A stretch of DNA of 64,000 nt from Nocardia altamirensis NBRC 108246 (GTDB lineage Bacteria > Actinomycetota > Actinomycetes > Mycobacteriales > Mycobacteriaceae), in NCBI RefSeq assembly GCF_001612685.1, contig NZ_BDAY01000019.1, positions 1 to 64,000 of the forward strand. Reading direction: 5' to 3'. The notes under the pieces were generated by a model. The model did not search any database. It was not told where the DNA came from and saw nothing but the letters and a program-made list of their open reading frames with translations. Below are positions 43,133 through 51,458 of this stretch, piece after piece (the stretch's first letter is position 1; every line of letters starts with the position of its first letter). The position numbers were made by a program, and so were the translations under genes.

Positions 43133-43972
43133 ATGGAATGGGTGACCCTCCTGCACCTGCCCAAGCCGAAGATGGTGGCCACCGATGTCGACGGCACCCT
43201 CATCGATCACGACGAGCGGGTCACCGCGCGCACCAAGGCCGCGGTCGACGCGCTGATCGGCGACGGTGTGCCGTTCGTGCTCGCCACCGGACGCCCGCCC
43301 CGCTGGATTGATCCGGTCGTCAACGGACTCGGCTACGCGCCGCTGTGCGTGTGCGGCAACGGGGCGGTGATCTACGACAGTGCCACCGACCGGGTGCTGG
43401 CCAGCATGACGTTGGACGTGGCGACGCTGTCCTCGCTCGCGGACATCGCCGAGAAGGCGCTGCCGGGGTGCGGTCTCGCGGCCGAACGGGTCGGGGCGAG
43501 CGCGCACGACGCGGTCACCCCGCAGTTCGTCAGCTCACCGCTCTACGAGCACGCCTGGCTGAACCCGGACGACACCTCGGTCGCCAGGCACGAGGTCATC
43601 GACGCGCCAGCCATCAAGATGCTGATCCGACTACCCGGCGCGCGCAGCTCCGACATGCGCACCGTGCTCGCCCCGCTGATCGGCGAGCGCGCCGACATCA
43701 CCTACTCCACCGAGCACGGGCTGATCGAACTGTCCGCGCCCGGCGTCACCAAGGCCTCCGGCCTCGCGCTGGTCGCCCAACGCCTCGGCGTCGAGCCGAC
43801 CAACATCGTCGCGTTCGGCGACATGCCCAACGACGTCCCGATGCTCACCATGGCAGGCCACGGTGTCGCGATGGCCAACGCGCACCCCGAAGCCATCGCG
43901 GCCGCCGACGAGGTGGCCCAATCCAACTCCGAGGACGGTGTCGCCCGCGTCCTCGAGCGCTGGTGGGTCTGA
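43133..43972 (+). CDS. HAD-superfamily (Cof-type) phosphatase
   Basis: A 279-residue haloacid-dehalogenase-like phosphatase of the Cof/type IIB group. Motif I is DVDGTL (nucleophile Asp18), motif II Thr in 'LATGRPP', motif III Lys in 'TKASGLAL', and motif IV 'GDMPNDVPML'. It probably dephosphorylates a sugar or nucleotide phosphate, or phosphoglycolate. It sits where M. tuberculosis has Rv3813c (by memory), between acyltransferase and amidase genes. Start is uncertain: ATG at 43133 or GTG at 43142; both keep motif I. Confidence 0.87.
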   Translation: MEWVTLLHLPKPKMVATDVDGTLIDHDERVTARTKAAVDALIGDGVPFVLATGRPPRWIDPVVNGLGYAPLCVCGNGAVIYDSATDRVLASMTLDVATLSSLADIAEKALPGCGLAAERVGASAHDAVTPQFVSSPLYEHAWLNPDDTSVARHEVIDAPAIKMLIRLPGARSSDMRTVLAPLIGERADITYSTEHGLIELSAPGVTKASGLALVAQRLGVEPTNIVAFGDMPNDVPMLTMAGHGVAMANAHPEAIAAADEVAQSNSEDGVARVLERWWV

Positions 43973-43988
43973 GCGCGCCGTAAACGAA

Positions 43989-44035
43989 CTCGGAGCTCGC
44001 GGCCGGTGACGTGGTCACGGGCGGCGAGCTCCGAG
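43989..44035. terminator. Bidirectional terminator between HAD and amidase genes
   Basis: A 12-bp perfect outer stem (arms 43989-44000 and 44024-44035) with an inner GTGAC-GTG-GTCAC hairpin, located between the convergent HAD (plus) and amidase (minus) stops. Confidence 0.65.
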
Positions 44036-44050
44036 GAGAGCGGACCGGGT

Positions 44051-47014
44051 TCAGCCCGCGGGAGCGGGCGTCCGGGCAGGAGCGAATACTTCTGCTTGAG
44101 AAGGGATCTGGAGAGGGGCCTGGGCAGCGGCAGGTGCTTCGGCGGGCGCCGAGGACTCGGTCGGTGCTGGTGTCACCGCGGGTGCTTGGACCTCCGCGGG
44201 TACTGGAGCCTCTGCGGGGACCGGCGCACTGCGCGCCACTTCCTGCTGGTAGGTGTCGTTGTAGGTCTTCCAGACCGTGGTGACGATGCCGGTCATCTGG
44301 TTGAGGATCAGTGAACCGTTCTGGAAGTCCGAGCGCAGCCCGTTCGGGATGGTGTAGGCGTTGCTCGTCGGCAGGCCGAGCACACCTGCGTCGCCGCCGA
44401 GCTGCAGGAAGCGGTCGAGGATCGCACCGAGCACCTCGATGATCTGGCCGTCATGCGCCGTGTACACGTAGCCGTTGGCGAACCTGGCGTACTGCTGGCC
44501 GTGCGCGGCAGGCTGCGGCTCGGACTGTACGGCGCCGAGTGGTCCACGGGCCCCGCCCTTGTCGACCCAGTGCTTGGCGATCGGATTCTGATCCACCATG
44601 TCGAACAGCTTCTTGGCCAGCGCGGCCAACTGGGTGAGATCGGGCTTGGGCCGCTGCGGCGCAGCCTGCGGTGGCGTGGCCTGCGGTGCCGAGGGCGTGG
44701 TCCCGGTGCTCTGGTCGCTTGGCGGGCCGGCGCGGTAATCGCTTGGCGCGGGGGTGAATCCGCCGGTGGCGCCCGCGGCGATCGACCGGATCCGGTCCAT
44801 CATGCCGTAGAGGGCGTCGCCGGGGCAGCTGGTGTTGCCGACGTCGCGGTGCGCGAACACGATCGGCAAATTCACTGCCTGGCCCAAGGCGTAGGAGGTG
44901 TACTCCGTGCCTTCGGAGTACATGGTGGTGTACCCGATCGGGTCGAGGTGGGCGATCCTGGACCGCCAGCCGATGAAATTGCCGATGGCGTCGATGGATT
45001 CGGCGGTCGGCGATTCCGATTCGTAGTTGCCCATCAGTGCGACACCAGCGGTGTTCTCGTTGAACCCGCCCGCGTGCGCGCCCTGCACCGCGCGGTCGAG
45101 TCCGCCGAAGCGGCCCTCGAAGACCTGGCCGTACTTGTCGACCAGTGCGTTGTAGCCGATGTCGCACCAGCCCAACGTTTGTGCGTGATAGGTGTAGATC
45201 GCGCGGACGATGCCCGCGGATTCTTCCTTCGAGTAGTCGTTGCGTCCCGCGGTGTGGTGCACCGTGATGCCGCCGAGGCCGTCGCCGCCGGGGCCGTCGT
45301 CGTAGGTGGGCCCATCGCAGCGAATGCTCTCGTCGGCGCCCCATCCCTCACGGCTGATGAAGGTGGGACCACCGCCGGGCAGCGGCGCGGCGACCTTGTG
45401 CAGCGCGCCGTCGATGGCGCCGCGACCCGGATCGATGAGGACCGCGGTCAGGTCGATGCCGGACATCTGCGCCGGATCGTCGGAGCGCGGCACCAACGGT
45501 GCGGCGTCGGTGGCCTCGGGTGCCGTTGCGGCGGCAGGCTTGCGGGTCGTCAGCAGCTGCACCGCGTTGGTGGTGCCGACATAGATCGGTTCGGTGCCGG
45601 TCTTGCCGCCGGGCGCGGTGCGATCGGTGCGGCGGGTGTCCACCGGTTCGGTGCTGAACCACGGACCCCAGCTGCCGTTGGACTGCCGGGCGCGGACCAT
45701 CGTCTTGGTGTCCGCCAGATTCGCCGCGGTCACCGCGACCACGCTGAACGGTGTGTCCCTGGAGAGTTCTTTGACCTGCGCGCCGACCTGGTCGACCAGG
45801 TTCGGCGGCACCGCACCCGGCGCAAGCGCGGGGGTATCCGGTGTGGTGCCCGGCTCGAGCCTGCTCGGGTCGGCGACGAACATCGCGCCGGGTGTTGACT
45901 CGGCGGGCTGTCCGGAAACCGTTGCCGGAGTTTGGCTTTGGCCCGCGTTGTCCGCCGGGATGCCCGGCGTCGGAACGTTCGGCGCTGGTGCACCGGCAGG
46001 TGCCTGTCCGGGGATCGGTTGTACAGGTGCGGTGTTTTGGGCCGGTGCGGCGGCCTGCTCAGGCGTCGCGGCCTGTCCCGGGATGGCGTTCGGTGCCGGT
46101 GCGGCCTGACCAGGAACAGCAGGCTGTCCCGGTTCCGCGGCTTGGCCAGGGAACGCGCTCTGGCCCGGCGTAACTGCCTGTCCGGGGAATGAGCCTTGTC
46201 CTGGTGAGGTGGGTGCCGTGGCCTGTCCAGGGGCGGCGTTCGGCGCAGGTGCGACTGCTTGTCCGGGGACGGCGCCCGGAATTGGCGCGGCAGCTTGGCC
46301 GGGGAATGTGGTCTGTCCCGGTGCGGCGGCTTGGCCGGGGAACGTGGCCTGTCCCGGTGCGGCGGCTTGGCCGGGGAACGTGGCCTGTCCCGGTGCGGTG
46401 GCTTGTCCTGGGATCGCGTTCGGTGCAGGTGCGGTGGCCTGTCCGGGGAAGGTGGTCTGTCCCGGAGTGGCGGCTTGTCCGGGGAACGTGGCCTGCCCTG
46501 GGGTGGTGGCTTGGCCGGGGTAGGTGGCCTGGCCTGGTGTGTTGGCTTGCCCTGGCACGGTGGCCTGTCCAGGGAAGGGAGTCCGACTCTGTCCGGGAGT
46601 GGCGTTCGATCCAGGTGTGGGGAGCTGACCTGGCGCGCTCTGCTGGCCGGGAGTCGGGGAATTCAGCCGGGGTAAGGGGATTTCGTTGGGTAGCTCGATG
46701 CCAGGCGGTAGGGGTAGGCCGTCCGGAATCGGGATGGATGCGGGCAGCGGCAGCATCCGCAGATCGGACAGGTGCAGGTCAGGCAGGTCGAGCCCGGTGA
46801 GTTCGCGCAGCGGGAGCACGATGTCGGGCGCTGCGTTCAGCACGACCTCGGCGAGCTGAGCGGGGACGGCGGCCAGCTCGGTGCCGGTGGTCGAGCGATA
46901 GTCGGGCGAGTCGCTCATTGTCAGCACCGCGAGCGGGGCCGCTACCGCCAGCGTGGTGACAACCGGGAGCACGTAGGAACGTTTCGGTTTGCGGTACGGC
47001 ACGAGCTTCTCCAT
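44051..47014 (-). CDS. Exported N-acetylmuramoyl-L-alanine amidase with PGQA repeats and LGFP repeats
   Basis: A 987-residue envelope protein. N-terminal membrane/signal segment (~12-32); Leu/Pro-rich stretch; about 35 copies of PGQ(A/T/S)x pentads across residues ~118-345; a variable region; an amidase_2/PGRP domain at ~560-740 with zinc ligands in 'VHHTAG' and 'AHRDVGNTSCPGD'; Pro-rich linker; LGFP-type repeats (~800-915, 'GPLGAV', 'GVLGLPTSNAY') that anchor to arabinogalactan; and an Ala/Pro-rich tail. It would cut the stem peptide from muramic acid in peptidoglycan. It corresponds to Rv3811 (by memory) but is nearly twice as long because of the PGQA tract. Confidence 0.87.
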   Translation of the reverse strand: MEKLVPYRKPKRSYVLPVVTTLAVAAPLAVLTMSDSPDYRSTTGTELAAVPAQLAEVVLNAAPDIVLPLRELTGLDLPDLHLSDLRMLPLPASIPIPDGLPLPPGIELPNEIPLPRLNSPTPGQQSAPGQLPTPGSNATPGQSRTPFPGQATVPGQANTPGQATYPGQATTPGQATFPGQAATPGQTTFPGQATAPAPNAIPGQATAPGQATFPGQAAAPGQATFPGQAAAPGQTTFPGQAAAPIPGAVPGQAVAPAPNAAPGQATAPTSPGQGSFPGQAVTPGQSAFPGQAAEPGQPAVPGQAAPAPNAIPGQAATPEQAAAPAQNTAPVQPIPGQAPAGAPAPNVPTPGIPADNAGQSQTPATVSGQPAESTPGAMFVADPSRLEPGTTPDTPALAPGAVPPNLVDQVGAQVKELSRDTPFSVVAVTAANLADTKTMVRARQSNGSWGPWFSTEPVDTRRTDRTAPGGKTGTEPIYVGTTNAVQLLTTRKPAAATAPEATDAAPLVPRSDDPAQMSGIDLTAVLIDPGRGAIDGALHKVAAPLPGGGPTFISREGWGADESIRCDGPTYDDGPGGDGLGGITVHHTAGRNDYSKEESAGIVRAIYTYHAQTLGWCDIGYNALVDKYGQVFEGRFGGLDRAVQGAHAGGFNENTAGVALMGNYESESPTAESIDAIGNFIGWRSRIAHLDPIGYTTMYSEGTEYTSYALGQAVNLPIVFAHRDVGNTSCPGDALYGMMDRIRSIAAGATGGFTPAPSDYRAGPPSDQSTGTTPSAPQATPPQAAPQRPKPDLTQLAALAKKLFDMVDQNPIAKHWVDKGGARGPLGAVQSEPQPAAHGQQYARFANGYVYTAHDGQIIEVLGAILDRFLQLGGDAGVLGLPTSNAYTIPNGLRSDFQNGSLILNQMTGIVTTVWKTYNDTYQQEVARSAPVPAEAPVPAEVQAPAVTPAPTESSAPAEAPAAAQAPLQIPSQAEVFAPARTPAPAG
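46000..46650 (-). repeat. Tandem repeat DNA encoding PGQ(A/T) pentapeptides
   Basis: A coding tandem array of 15-bp units, with higher-order near-identical 45-60 bp blocks between about 46310 and 46450 (CTGTCCCGGTGCGGCGGCTTGGCC repeats in part). Its copy number may vary between strains through slippage or recombination. Confidence 0.8.
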
Positions 47015-47070
47015 TCAGGTCGAACCAGTGAATCGCCAGCGAATCAGGGTTGCTTCCTGATGTATCAACG

Positions 47071-47097
47071 ATCACAATAGTCACAACTGTCACAAAT
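47071..47097. promoter_or_regulatory. Three tandem TCACAA 9-mers, candidate MtrA site
   Basis: ATCACAATA, GTCACAACT and GTCACAAAT follow one another exactly, each 9 bp, in the 205-bp divergent region between the amidase and SpoIID genes. They resemble the GTCACAGCG-type direct-repeat element reported for the response regulator MtrA of mycobacteria, which controls division and peptidoglycan hydrolase genes. A fourth, poorer copy may precede at 47062-47070. Confidence 0.5.
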
Positions 47098-47219
47098 CTA
47101 AACCTCTGGTTGAGGATTATGTGATTGCTCGAATGTAGCTCTCGGAATGCGGCCGGATGGAACGACATGCCGACAGGTATCGAATCCGCCCGGCCCCGGA
47201 AAACCGTGGGAGTGAACGG

Positions 47220-48815
47220 ATGCGACGTCACACAGCACCGGACTTGCAGAGCACGGGGGGAGCACGACTGCGGGTGAGTTTCGCCCGCAGCACACCACGA
47301 ACACGAAGCGGTCGACTACAACCCGCACTACCTGGGCGTTCCCTGCTCGCCACCGGTAGTGCGGCAGTACTGGTCGGCACCGTGCTCGTGCTGTGGGCAT
47401 GGCCTGCGGAGACGCTGTATCGCACCGTGGCAGGTCCCGGCCACGGCAGGGGGATGAGTCAGCTCGGTGCATTCGCGAATGCGCAAGAGGGATGGACCGC
47501 CGAACGCATCTTGGCGCACTACTATCCCGGCGCGAAATTCAGCACCGTCCCGGCAACTACCGTCGGAATACGGCTCACCACTCAGGACGATTCCACGCTC
47601 GACACTTATGCCGACGCAGGCTTGCGTGTCGCCGGTCAGGAATTCGGCGGCGGACAGGCCGCGCATCTCACCCCGCTACCCAACGGCGGCGCCAACGTGG
47701 TGGTGACGGTCGGCTGCGACGGCGCCGTGGTGTGGCAGGGGGACACCGCAGACCCGTGGGTGTATCCGATCGACCCGGGCCCGGCCCGCCCCGCCGCCGA
47801 ACACCTGACCCTGTGCGGCGGCACCGGCTATCGCGGCGCGCTCGGCGTGGCCACGGAGAACGGGCTGGCGCGCACCGTCAACCGGGTCGACGTTGAGGAC
47901 TATCTGCTCGGCGTCGTCCCGGCCGAGGTGCAGGCCAACTGGGCGGACAAGGGTGCGGCCGAGGCATTGCGCGCGCAGGCGATCGCCGCACGGTCGTATG
48001 TCCTTGCCGAGCAGCGGTATCCGTACGCGCAGACCTGTGACACCACCGACTGTCAGGTGTATCCCGGCACGGTCAAGGAGGATCCGCGCACGGCCGCCGC
48101 CATCGCCGCCACCGCGGGCACCGTGCTGTTGCGCGACGGCCGGATCCTGCGCACCGAGTACTCCTCGGCGCCCGACGGCGGCGAGCCTGCCGACATCTAC
48201 GCCTTCGACGTCGGCCCCGCCGTGCCCGAAACACCAAACGCGCCAACGGATCCGCGCAGGCAGACCGCTGTCGCGGACTCGCCGATCGACATCGAATACC
48301 GGCGCATCGGCGGTGCCGCCAGCGCGGTCGGCCAGCCGATCGGCCCCGAGATGGTGCTCCCGGAAAACGCGGGCACCTATCGCATGTTCACCAACGGCGT
48401 CATCATCGACACGGAAACCCTCGGCGCACAGGTCGTCGACTTCACCACGCTGATGCAGATGGTCCCCGACCCCGCTGCCGCACCCTCCGGCGCCACCCCG
48501 CCGCCCGCGGCCTCGGTCGCGCCCGGCGCCACCGCCGCCCCGACCACCGCTTCCACCCCAACGCCACGCCCAACCCCGAACCACCCGAATCCTTCGGGTA
48601 CGCCGACGGGCGCGGCACCCGAAGGTGTTCCGACTGGTCCGCTGCCGGAGGCCGCGCCGCCTGGTGCTCTGCCGGGCAACGCTCCGAAAGATGTTGCGCC
48701 GGCGGGTGTTGCGCCGGACAGTGCTCCTACGGACGTTGCGCCAGAGGGCGTTGCGCCAGAGGCAGCGCCGCCGGGAGTCGTTTCGGAAAGTGCACCAGCT
48801 GGCGTCGTGCCGTAG
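47220..48815 (+). CDS. SpoIID/LytB-domain cell-wall protein with Pro-rich tail
   Basis: A 531-residue exported protein. An N-terminal membrane segment (~45-64) is followed by 'GPGHGRGMSQLGAFANAQEGW', the SpoIID motif that is usually near the C-terminus of this domain, and by the core 'VDVEDYLLGVVPAEVQANWADKGAAEALRAQAIAARSY'. SpoIID-type proteins are glycan-cleaving or peptidoglycan-remodelling factors. An LGFP-like block follows at ~360-410 ('GAASAVGQPIGPEMVLPENAGTYRMF'). The last ~80 residues repeat GVAP/DVAP/AAPP motifs. Divergent from the amidase gene and likely co-regulated. ATG at 47220 preferred; a longer frame upstream lacks a ribosome-binding site. Confidence 0.85.
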   Translation: MRRHTAPDLQSTGGARLRVSFARSTPRTRSGRLQPALPGRSLLATGSAAVLVGTVLVLWAWPAETLYRTVAGPGHGRGMSQLGAFANAQEGWTAERILAHYYPGAKFSTVPATTVGIRLTTQDDSTLDTYADAGLRVAGQEFGGGQAAHLTPLPNGGANVVVTVGCDGAVVWQGDTADPWVYPIDPGPARPAAEHLTLCGGTGYRGALGVATENGLARTVNRVDVEDYLLGVVPAEVQANWADKGAAEALRAQAIAARSYVLAEQRYPYAQTCDTTDCQVYPGTVKEDPRTAAAIAATAGTVLLRDGRILRTEYSSAPDGGEPADIYAFDVGPAVPETPNAPTDPRRQTAVADSPIDIEYRRIGGAASAVGQPIGPEMVLPENAGTYRMFTNGVIIDTETLGAQVVDFTTLMQMVPDPAAAPSGATPPPAASVAPGATAAPTTASTPTPRPTPNHPNPSGTPTGAAPEGVPTGPLPEAAPPGALPGNAPKDVAPAGVAPDSAPTDVAPEGVAPEAAPPGVVSESAPAGVVP

Positions 48816-48906
48816 TCGCCGACTGGTGCTGTGTCGGATCTTCTCCGACAGGCGTTGTGCCCCAGTAGGTTCCGATGGATGTCGCGCAATCCGCGGCGAC
48901 CGGCGG

Positions 48907-49407
48907 CTAGTCGGGTACGCCGTCGCCGAGTGATTCGGCGAGGGTCCGGAGCAGGCCCGCGAGTTGTTCGCGCGCGGGCAGGTCCAGTGCGGCGAGGATG
49001 CGTTGCTCGTTGTCCATGTGCTTGGGCAGCACGTCGTCGATCATCTTGCGGCCCTCCGGGGTGAGTCGGACCCGGATCACCCTGCGGTCTTCGGGGCACG
49101 GCAGGCGCTCGACCCAGTTCTTCGCCACCAGCCGGTCGATGCGGTTGGTGATCGCGCCCGAGGTCACCATGGCGACCTTGATCAACGCGCCTGCGGTCAG
49201 TCCTTCGTCGCCGCCCGATCTGCGGAGCGTGGCGAGCACGTCGAACTCCCAGAACTCCATGCCGAACTCGCTGAAGAACCGCTTCAGCTCCTGTTCGAAC
49301 AGTCGCGACAGCCGCTGGACTCGGCCGATCACCGCCATCGGCGACACATCGACATCGGGTCGCTCCCGATTCCAGTGCTGGGTGAACAGGTCAACCGCAT
49401 CCGCCAC
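48907..49407 (-). CDS. MarR-family transcriptional regulator
   Basis: A 166-residue winged-helix regulator. The DNA-binding core 'TAGALIKVAMVTSGAITNRIDRLVAKNWVERLPCPEDRRVIRVRLTPEG' includes the Asp-Arg-Arg wing typical of MarR. It acts as a dimer, often repressing efflux or detoxification genes until a phenolic or lipophilic ligand binds. The GTG start is preceded by GGAGAGGAGAGG. It is divergent from the EamA transporter, with two palindromes between, so it most likely regulates both. Confidence 0.9.
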   Translation of the reverse strand: MADAVDLFTQHWNRERPDVDVSPMAVIGRVQRLSRLFEQELKRFFSEFGMEFWEFDVLATLRRSGGDEGLTAGALIKVAMVTSGAITNRIDRLVAKNWVERLPCPEDRRVIRVRLTPEGRKMIDDVLPKHMDNEQRILAALDLPAREQLAGLLRTLAESLGDGVPD

Positions 49408-49425
49408 GGACCTCTCCTCTCCACT

Positions 49426-49438
49426 TTAAGAATCTTAA
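49426..49438. promoter_or_regulatory. Predicted MarR operator 1
   Basis: TTAAGA-A-TCTTAA, a perfect 6-1-6 palindrome 18 bp upstream of the MarR gene. Confidence 0.6.
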
Positions 49439-49478
49439 CATTCATCTACTTGACGCTGAGGGTCTTGAGCGGGTAGAT

Positions 49479-49494
49479 ATTTCAACGTTGAGAT
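49479..49494. promoter_or_regulatory. Predicted MarR operator 2
   Basis: The perfect 10-bp palindrome TCAACGTTGA is extended to 16 bp with one mismatched pair (AT.TCAACGTTGA.AT). It lies 21 bp upstream of the EamA gene, where binding should block transcription. Confidence 0.55.
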
Positions 49495-49515
49495 TATCAA
49501 TGAGGAGCGAACGAC

Positions 49516-50520
49516 ATGACCACAAGCACCATCCCGCGGACCGGAAATTCGTACGCGGGCACCCTGGCGCTCACCGCCCTCACACCGATCGTCTGGGGTT
49601 CCACCTACGCCGTCACCACCGAATTCCTGCCGCCGGACCGCCCGCTGTTCACCGCGCTGATGCGCGCACTGCCCGCAGGTCTCGCGCTCCTGGCCATCAC
49701 CAGGATGCTGCCGCACGGCCGCTGGATCGGACGCGCCGCAGTGCTCGGCGTCCTCAATATCGGCGCCTTCTTCCCGCTGCTTTTCCTCGCCGCATACCGG
49801 CTGCCCGGCGGCGTGGCAGGCGTCCTCGGCGCGGTCGCGCCGATGTTCGCGCTCGCCTTCGCCACCGTGCTGCTCGCCGAAAAGCCCAACGGCCGCAAGG
49901 TGATTGCCGGACTCATCGGCGTCTTCGGCGTCGCACTCGTTGTGCTGCGCGGCACCGCGCAACTCGACACCGTCGGCGTGATCGCCGGACTGCTCGGCGC
50001 CGCCTCGATGGCGGCGGGCACCGTGCTCACGCAGCGCTGGGGACGGCCGGACGGCGTCGGACCGCTCGCGCTGACCGGCTGGCAGCTCACTGCGGGTGGG
50101 CTCTTCATCCTCCCGTTGGCGCTGCTCATCGAGGGCGCACCGCCCGCGATGGACGGCAGGGCTGTCGGTGGCTACCTCTACATCGGCGTCATCGGCACCG
50201 CGCTGGCCTACTGGCTCTGGGTGCGTGGCATCTCGAAGGTGCCTGCCACCTCGGTTGCCTTCCTCGGCCTGCTGAGCCCGGTGTCGGCCGCGGTGATCGG
50301 GTGGATCGCGCTCGGCCAGGCACTCACCCCGCTGCAGATCACCGGTTTGGCCATCGCACTCGGCGGCACGTTGCTCGGCCAGCTGGCGGGTCGGCCCAAG
50401 ACCGGAACGCCGACGCCGATCCCGGTCGCGCCTGCCAAGCCGGCCACCGTCGCCGCGTCGACCGTGACCGTCACCCCGATCTCGATCGCCGCTGAACCGG
50501 TCTTGGCGGCAGCCCGCTGA
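49516..50520 (+). CDS. EamA/DMT-family transporter
   Basis: A 334-residue ten-helix transporter with two EamA repeats (~14-150 and ~158-298). The opening 'ALTALTPIVWGSTYAVTTEFLPPDRPLFTALMRALPAGL' and 'PVSAAVIGWIALGQALTPLQITGLAIALGGTLLGQL' are standard. A Thr/Ala/Pro tail follows. RhaT/YdcZ-like exporters of amino acids or drugs are the nearest group. ATG with GAGGAG 9 nt upstream. Likely induced when the adjacent MarR protein releases its operators. Confidence 0.87.
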   Translation: MTTSTIPRTGNSYAGTLALTALTPIVWGSTYAVTTEFLPPDRPLFTALMRALPAGLALLAITRMLPHGRWIGRAAVLGVLNIGAFFPLLFLAAYRLPGGVAGVLGAVAPMFALAFATVLLAEKPNGRKVIAGLIGVFGVALVVLRGTAQLDTVGVIAGLLGAASMAAGTVLTQRWGRPDGVGPLALTGWQLTAGGLFILPLALLIEGAPPAMDGRAVGGYLYIGVIGTALAYWLWVRGISKVPATSVAFLGLLSPVSAAVIGWIALGQALTPLQITGLAIALGGTLLGQLAGRPKTGTPTPIPVAPAKPATVAASTVTVTPISIAAEPVLAAAR

Positions 50521-50537
50521 GCTGCCCATAATTGAGG

Positions 50538-50568
50538 TTGACCTTGACGCTACGTCAACTTGCATGCT
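50538..50568 (+). promoter_or_regulatory. MerR-type promoter with 19-bp spacer
   Basis: -35 TTGACC (50538-50543) and a weak -10 CATGCT (50563-50568) are 19 bp apart. The spacer begins with the palindrome TTGACG-CTA-CGTCAA (50544-50558). An over-long spacer holding a dyad is the hallmark of promoters that MerR proteins activate by untwisting. It drives the MerR gene 38 bp downstream, suggesting autoregulation. Confidence 0.65.
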
Positions 50569-50605
50569 GGTAGCACCGACAAGAGGAGAGGGGAGGACGA
50601 CGGTC

Positions 50606-51364
50606 ATGGGCACCCAGGAATGGTCCATCCAGGACCTGGCCAAGGCGGCCGGAACCACCAGCCGCACGCTGCGCCACTACGGCCAGCTCGGGCTGTTGAC
50701 GCCGAGCCGGATCGGCGCCAACGGGTACCGCTACTACGACCAGAACTCCCTGGTGCGGTTGCAACGCATCCTGCTCCTGCGCGAACTCGGCCTCGGCCTT
50801 CCGGTCATCGCCGACGTTCTCGCAGGCGAACAGGATCCCGCCGCCGCACTGCGCACGCACCTGGAACTGCTTCGGCAGGAACAGGATCGGATCCGGCGCC
50901 AAATCGAGTCGGTGCACTCCACGCTGCACAAGACGGAACGAGGTGAACAACTCATGGCAGCAGAGGTTTTCGACGGTTTCGACCACACTCAGTACAAGGA
51001 TGAGGTGATCGAACGCTGGGGCAAGGACGCCTACGAAAGCGGCGACAAGTGGTGGAACTCGATGAGCGATGCGGACAAGCAGGCGTTCATGCAGACCCAC
51101 CTGGACATCGCCGCCGACTACGGCAAGGCACACGCCGCCGGGCTCGCGCCCGACAACGCGCAGGTGCAGGCCGTTGTCCAGCGGCACAGGGACTGGCTCG
51201 GCGTCGGCTGGCAGAACCGCGCCGTGGTGAAGGAGGCCTTCATCGGCCTCGGCGAAATGTACGCCGCCGACCCGCGTTTCGCGGCCAACTACGACGTGCA
51301 CGGGGCAGGCACCGCGGAGTTCGTCCGTGACGCCATGAAGGTCTACGCCGAAGCCGCGCTCTAG
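50606..51364 (+). CDS. MerR-family regulator with TipAS-like sensor domain
   Basis: A 252-residue regulator. The N-terminal MerR HTH ('WSIQDLAKAAGTTSRTLRHYGQLGLLTPSRIGANGYRYYDQNSL', ~5-50) is followed by a coiled coil (~75-115) and a C-terminal helical TipAS-like domain (~120-250). The TipAS domain ('YKDEVIERWGKDAYESGDKWWNSMSDADKQAF') binds thiopeptide-type antibiotics in TipAL and other hydrophobic drugs in relatives, so it may be a multidrug sensor. ATG with GGAGG upstream. Its target besides itself is unclear; no efflux pump follows. Confidence 0.9.
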   Translation: MGTQEWSIQDLAKAAGTTSRTLRHYGQLGLLTPSRIGANGYRYYDQNSLVRLQRILLLRELGLGLPVIADVLAGEQDPAAALRTHLELLRQEQDRIRRQIESVHSTLHKTERGEQLMAAEVFDGFDHTQYKDEVIERWGKDAYESGDKWWNSMSDADKQAFMQTHLDIAADYGKAHAAGLAPDNAQVQAVVQRHRDWLGVGWQNRAVVKEAFIGLGEMYAADPRFAANYDVHGAGTAEFVRDAMKVYAEAAL

Positions 51365-51379
51365 CTCACCCAACCCGGC

Positions 51380-51411
51380 CGGCCGGTCCGCATACTGATG
51401 CGGACCGGCCG
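51380..51411 (+). terminator. Hairpin terminator after the MerR gene
   Basis: A perfect 14-bp inverted repeat (arms 51380-51393 and 51398-51411, loop ACTG), 15 bp after the MerR stop and followed by GTTCTACTAT. Confidence 0.72.
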
Positions 51412-51458
51412 ACCGTTCTACTATCACCACGCCACCATCGACGGGGAGGACGTACGAC

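Noticed and set aside
46000..46650. Regular direct repeats that might be a CRISPR array
   Set aside because: The repeats are 15-bp coding units without spacers and translate in frame as PGQA pentads within the amidase.
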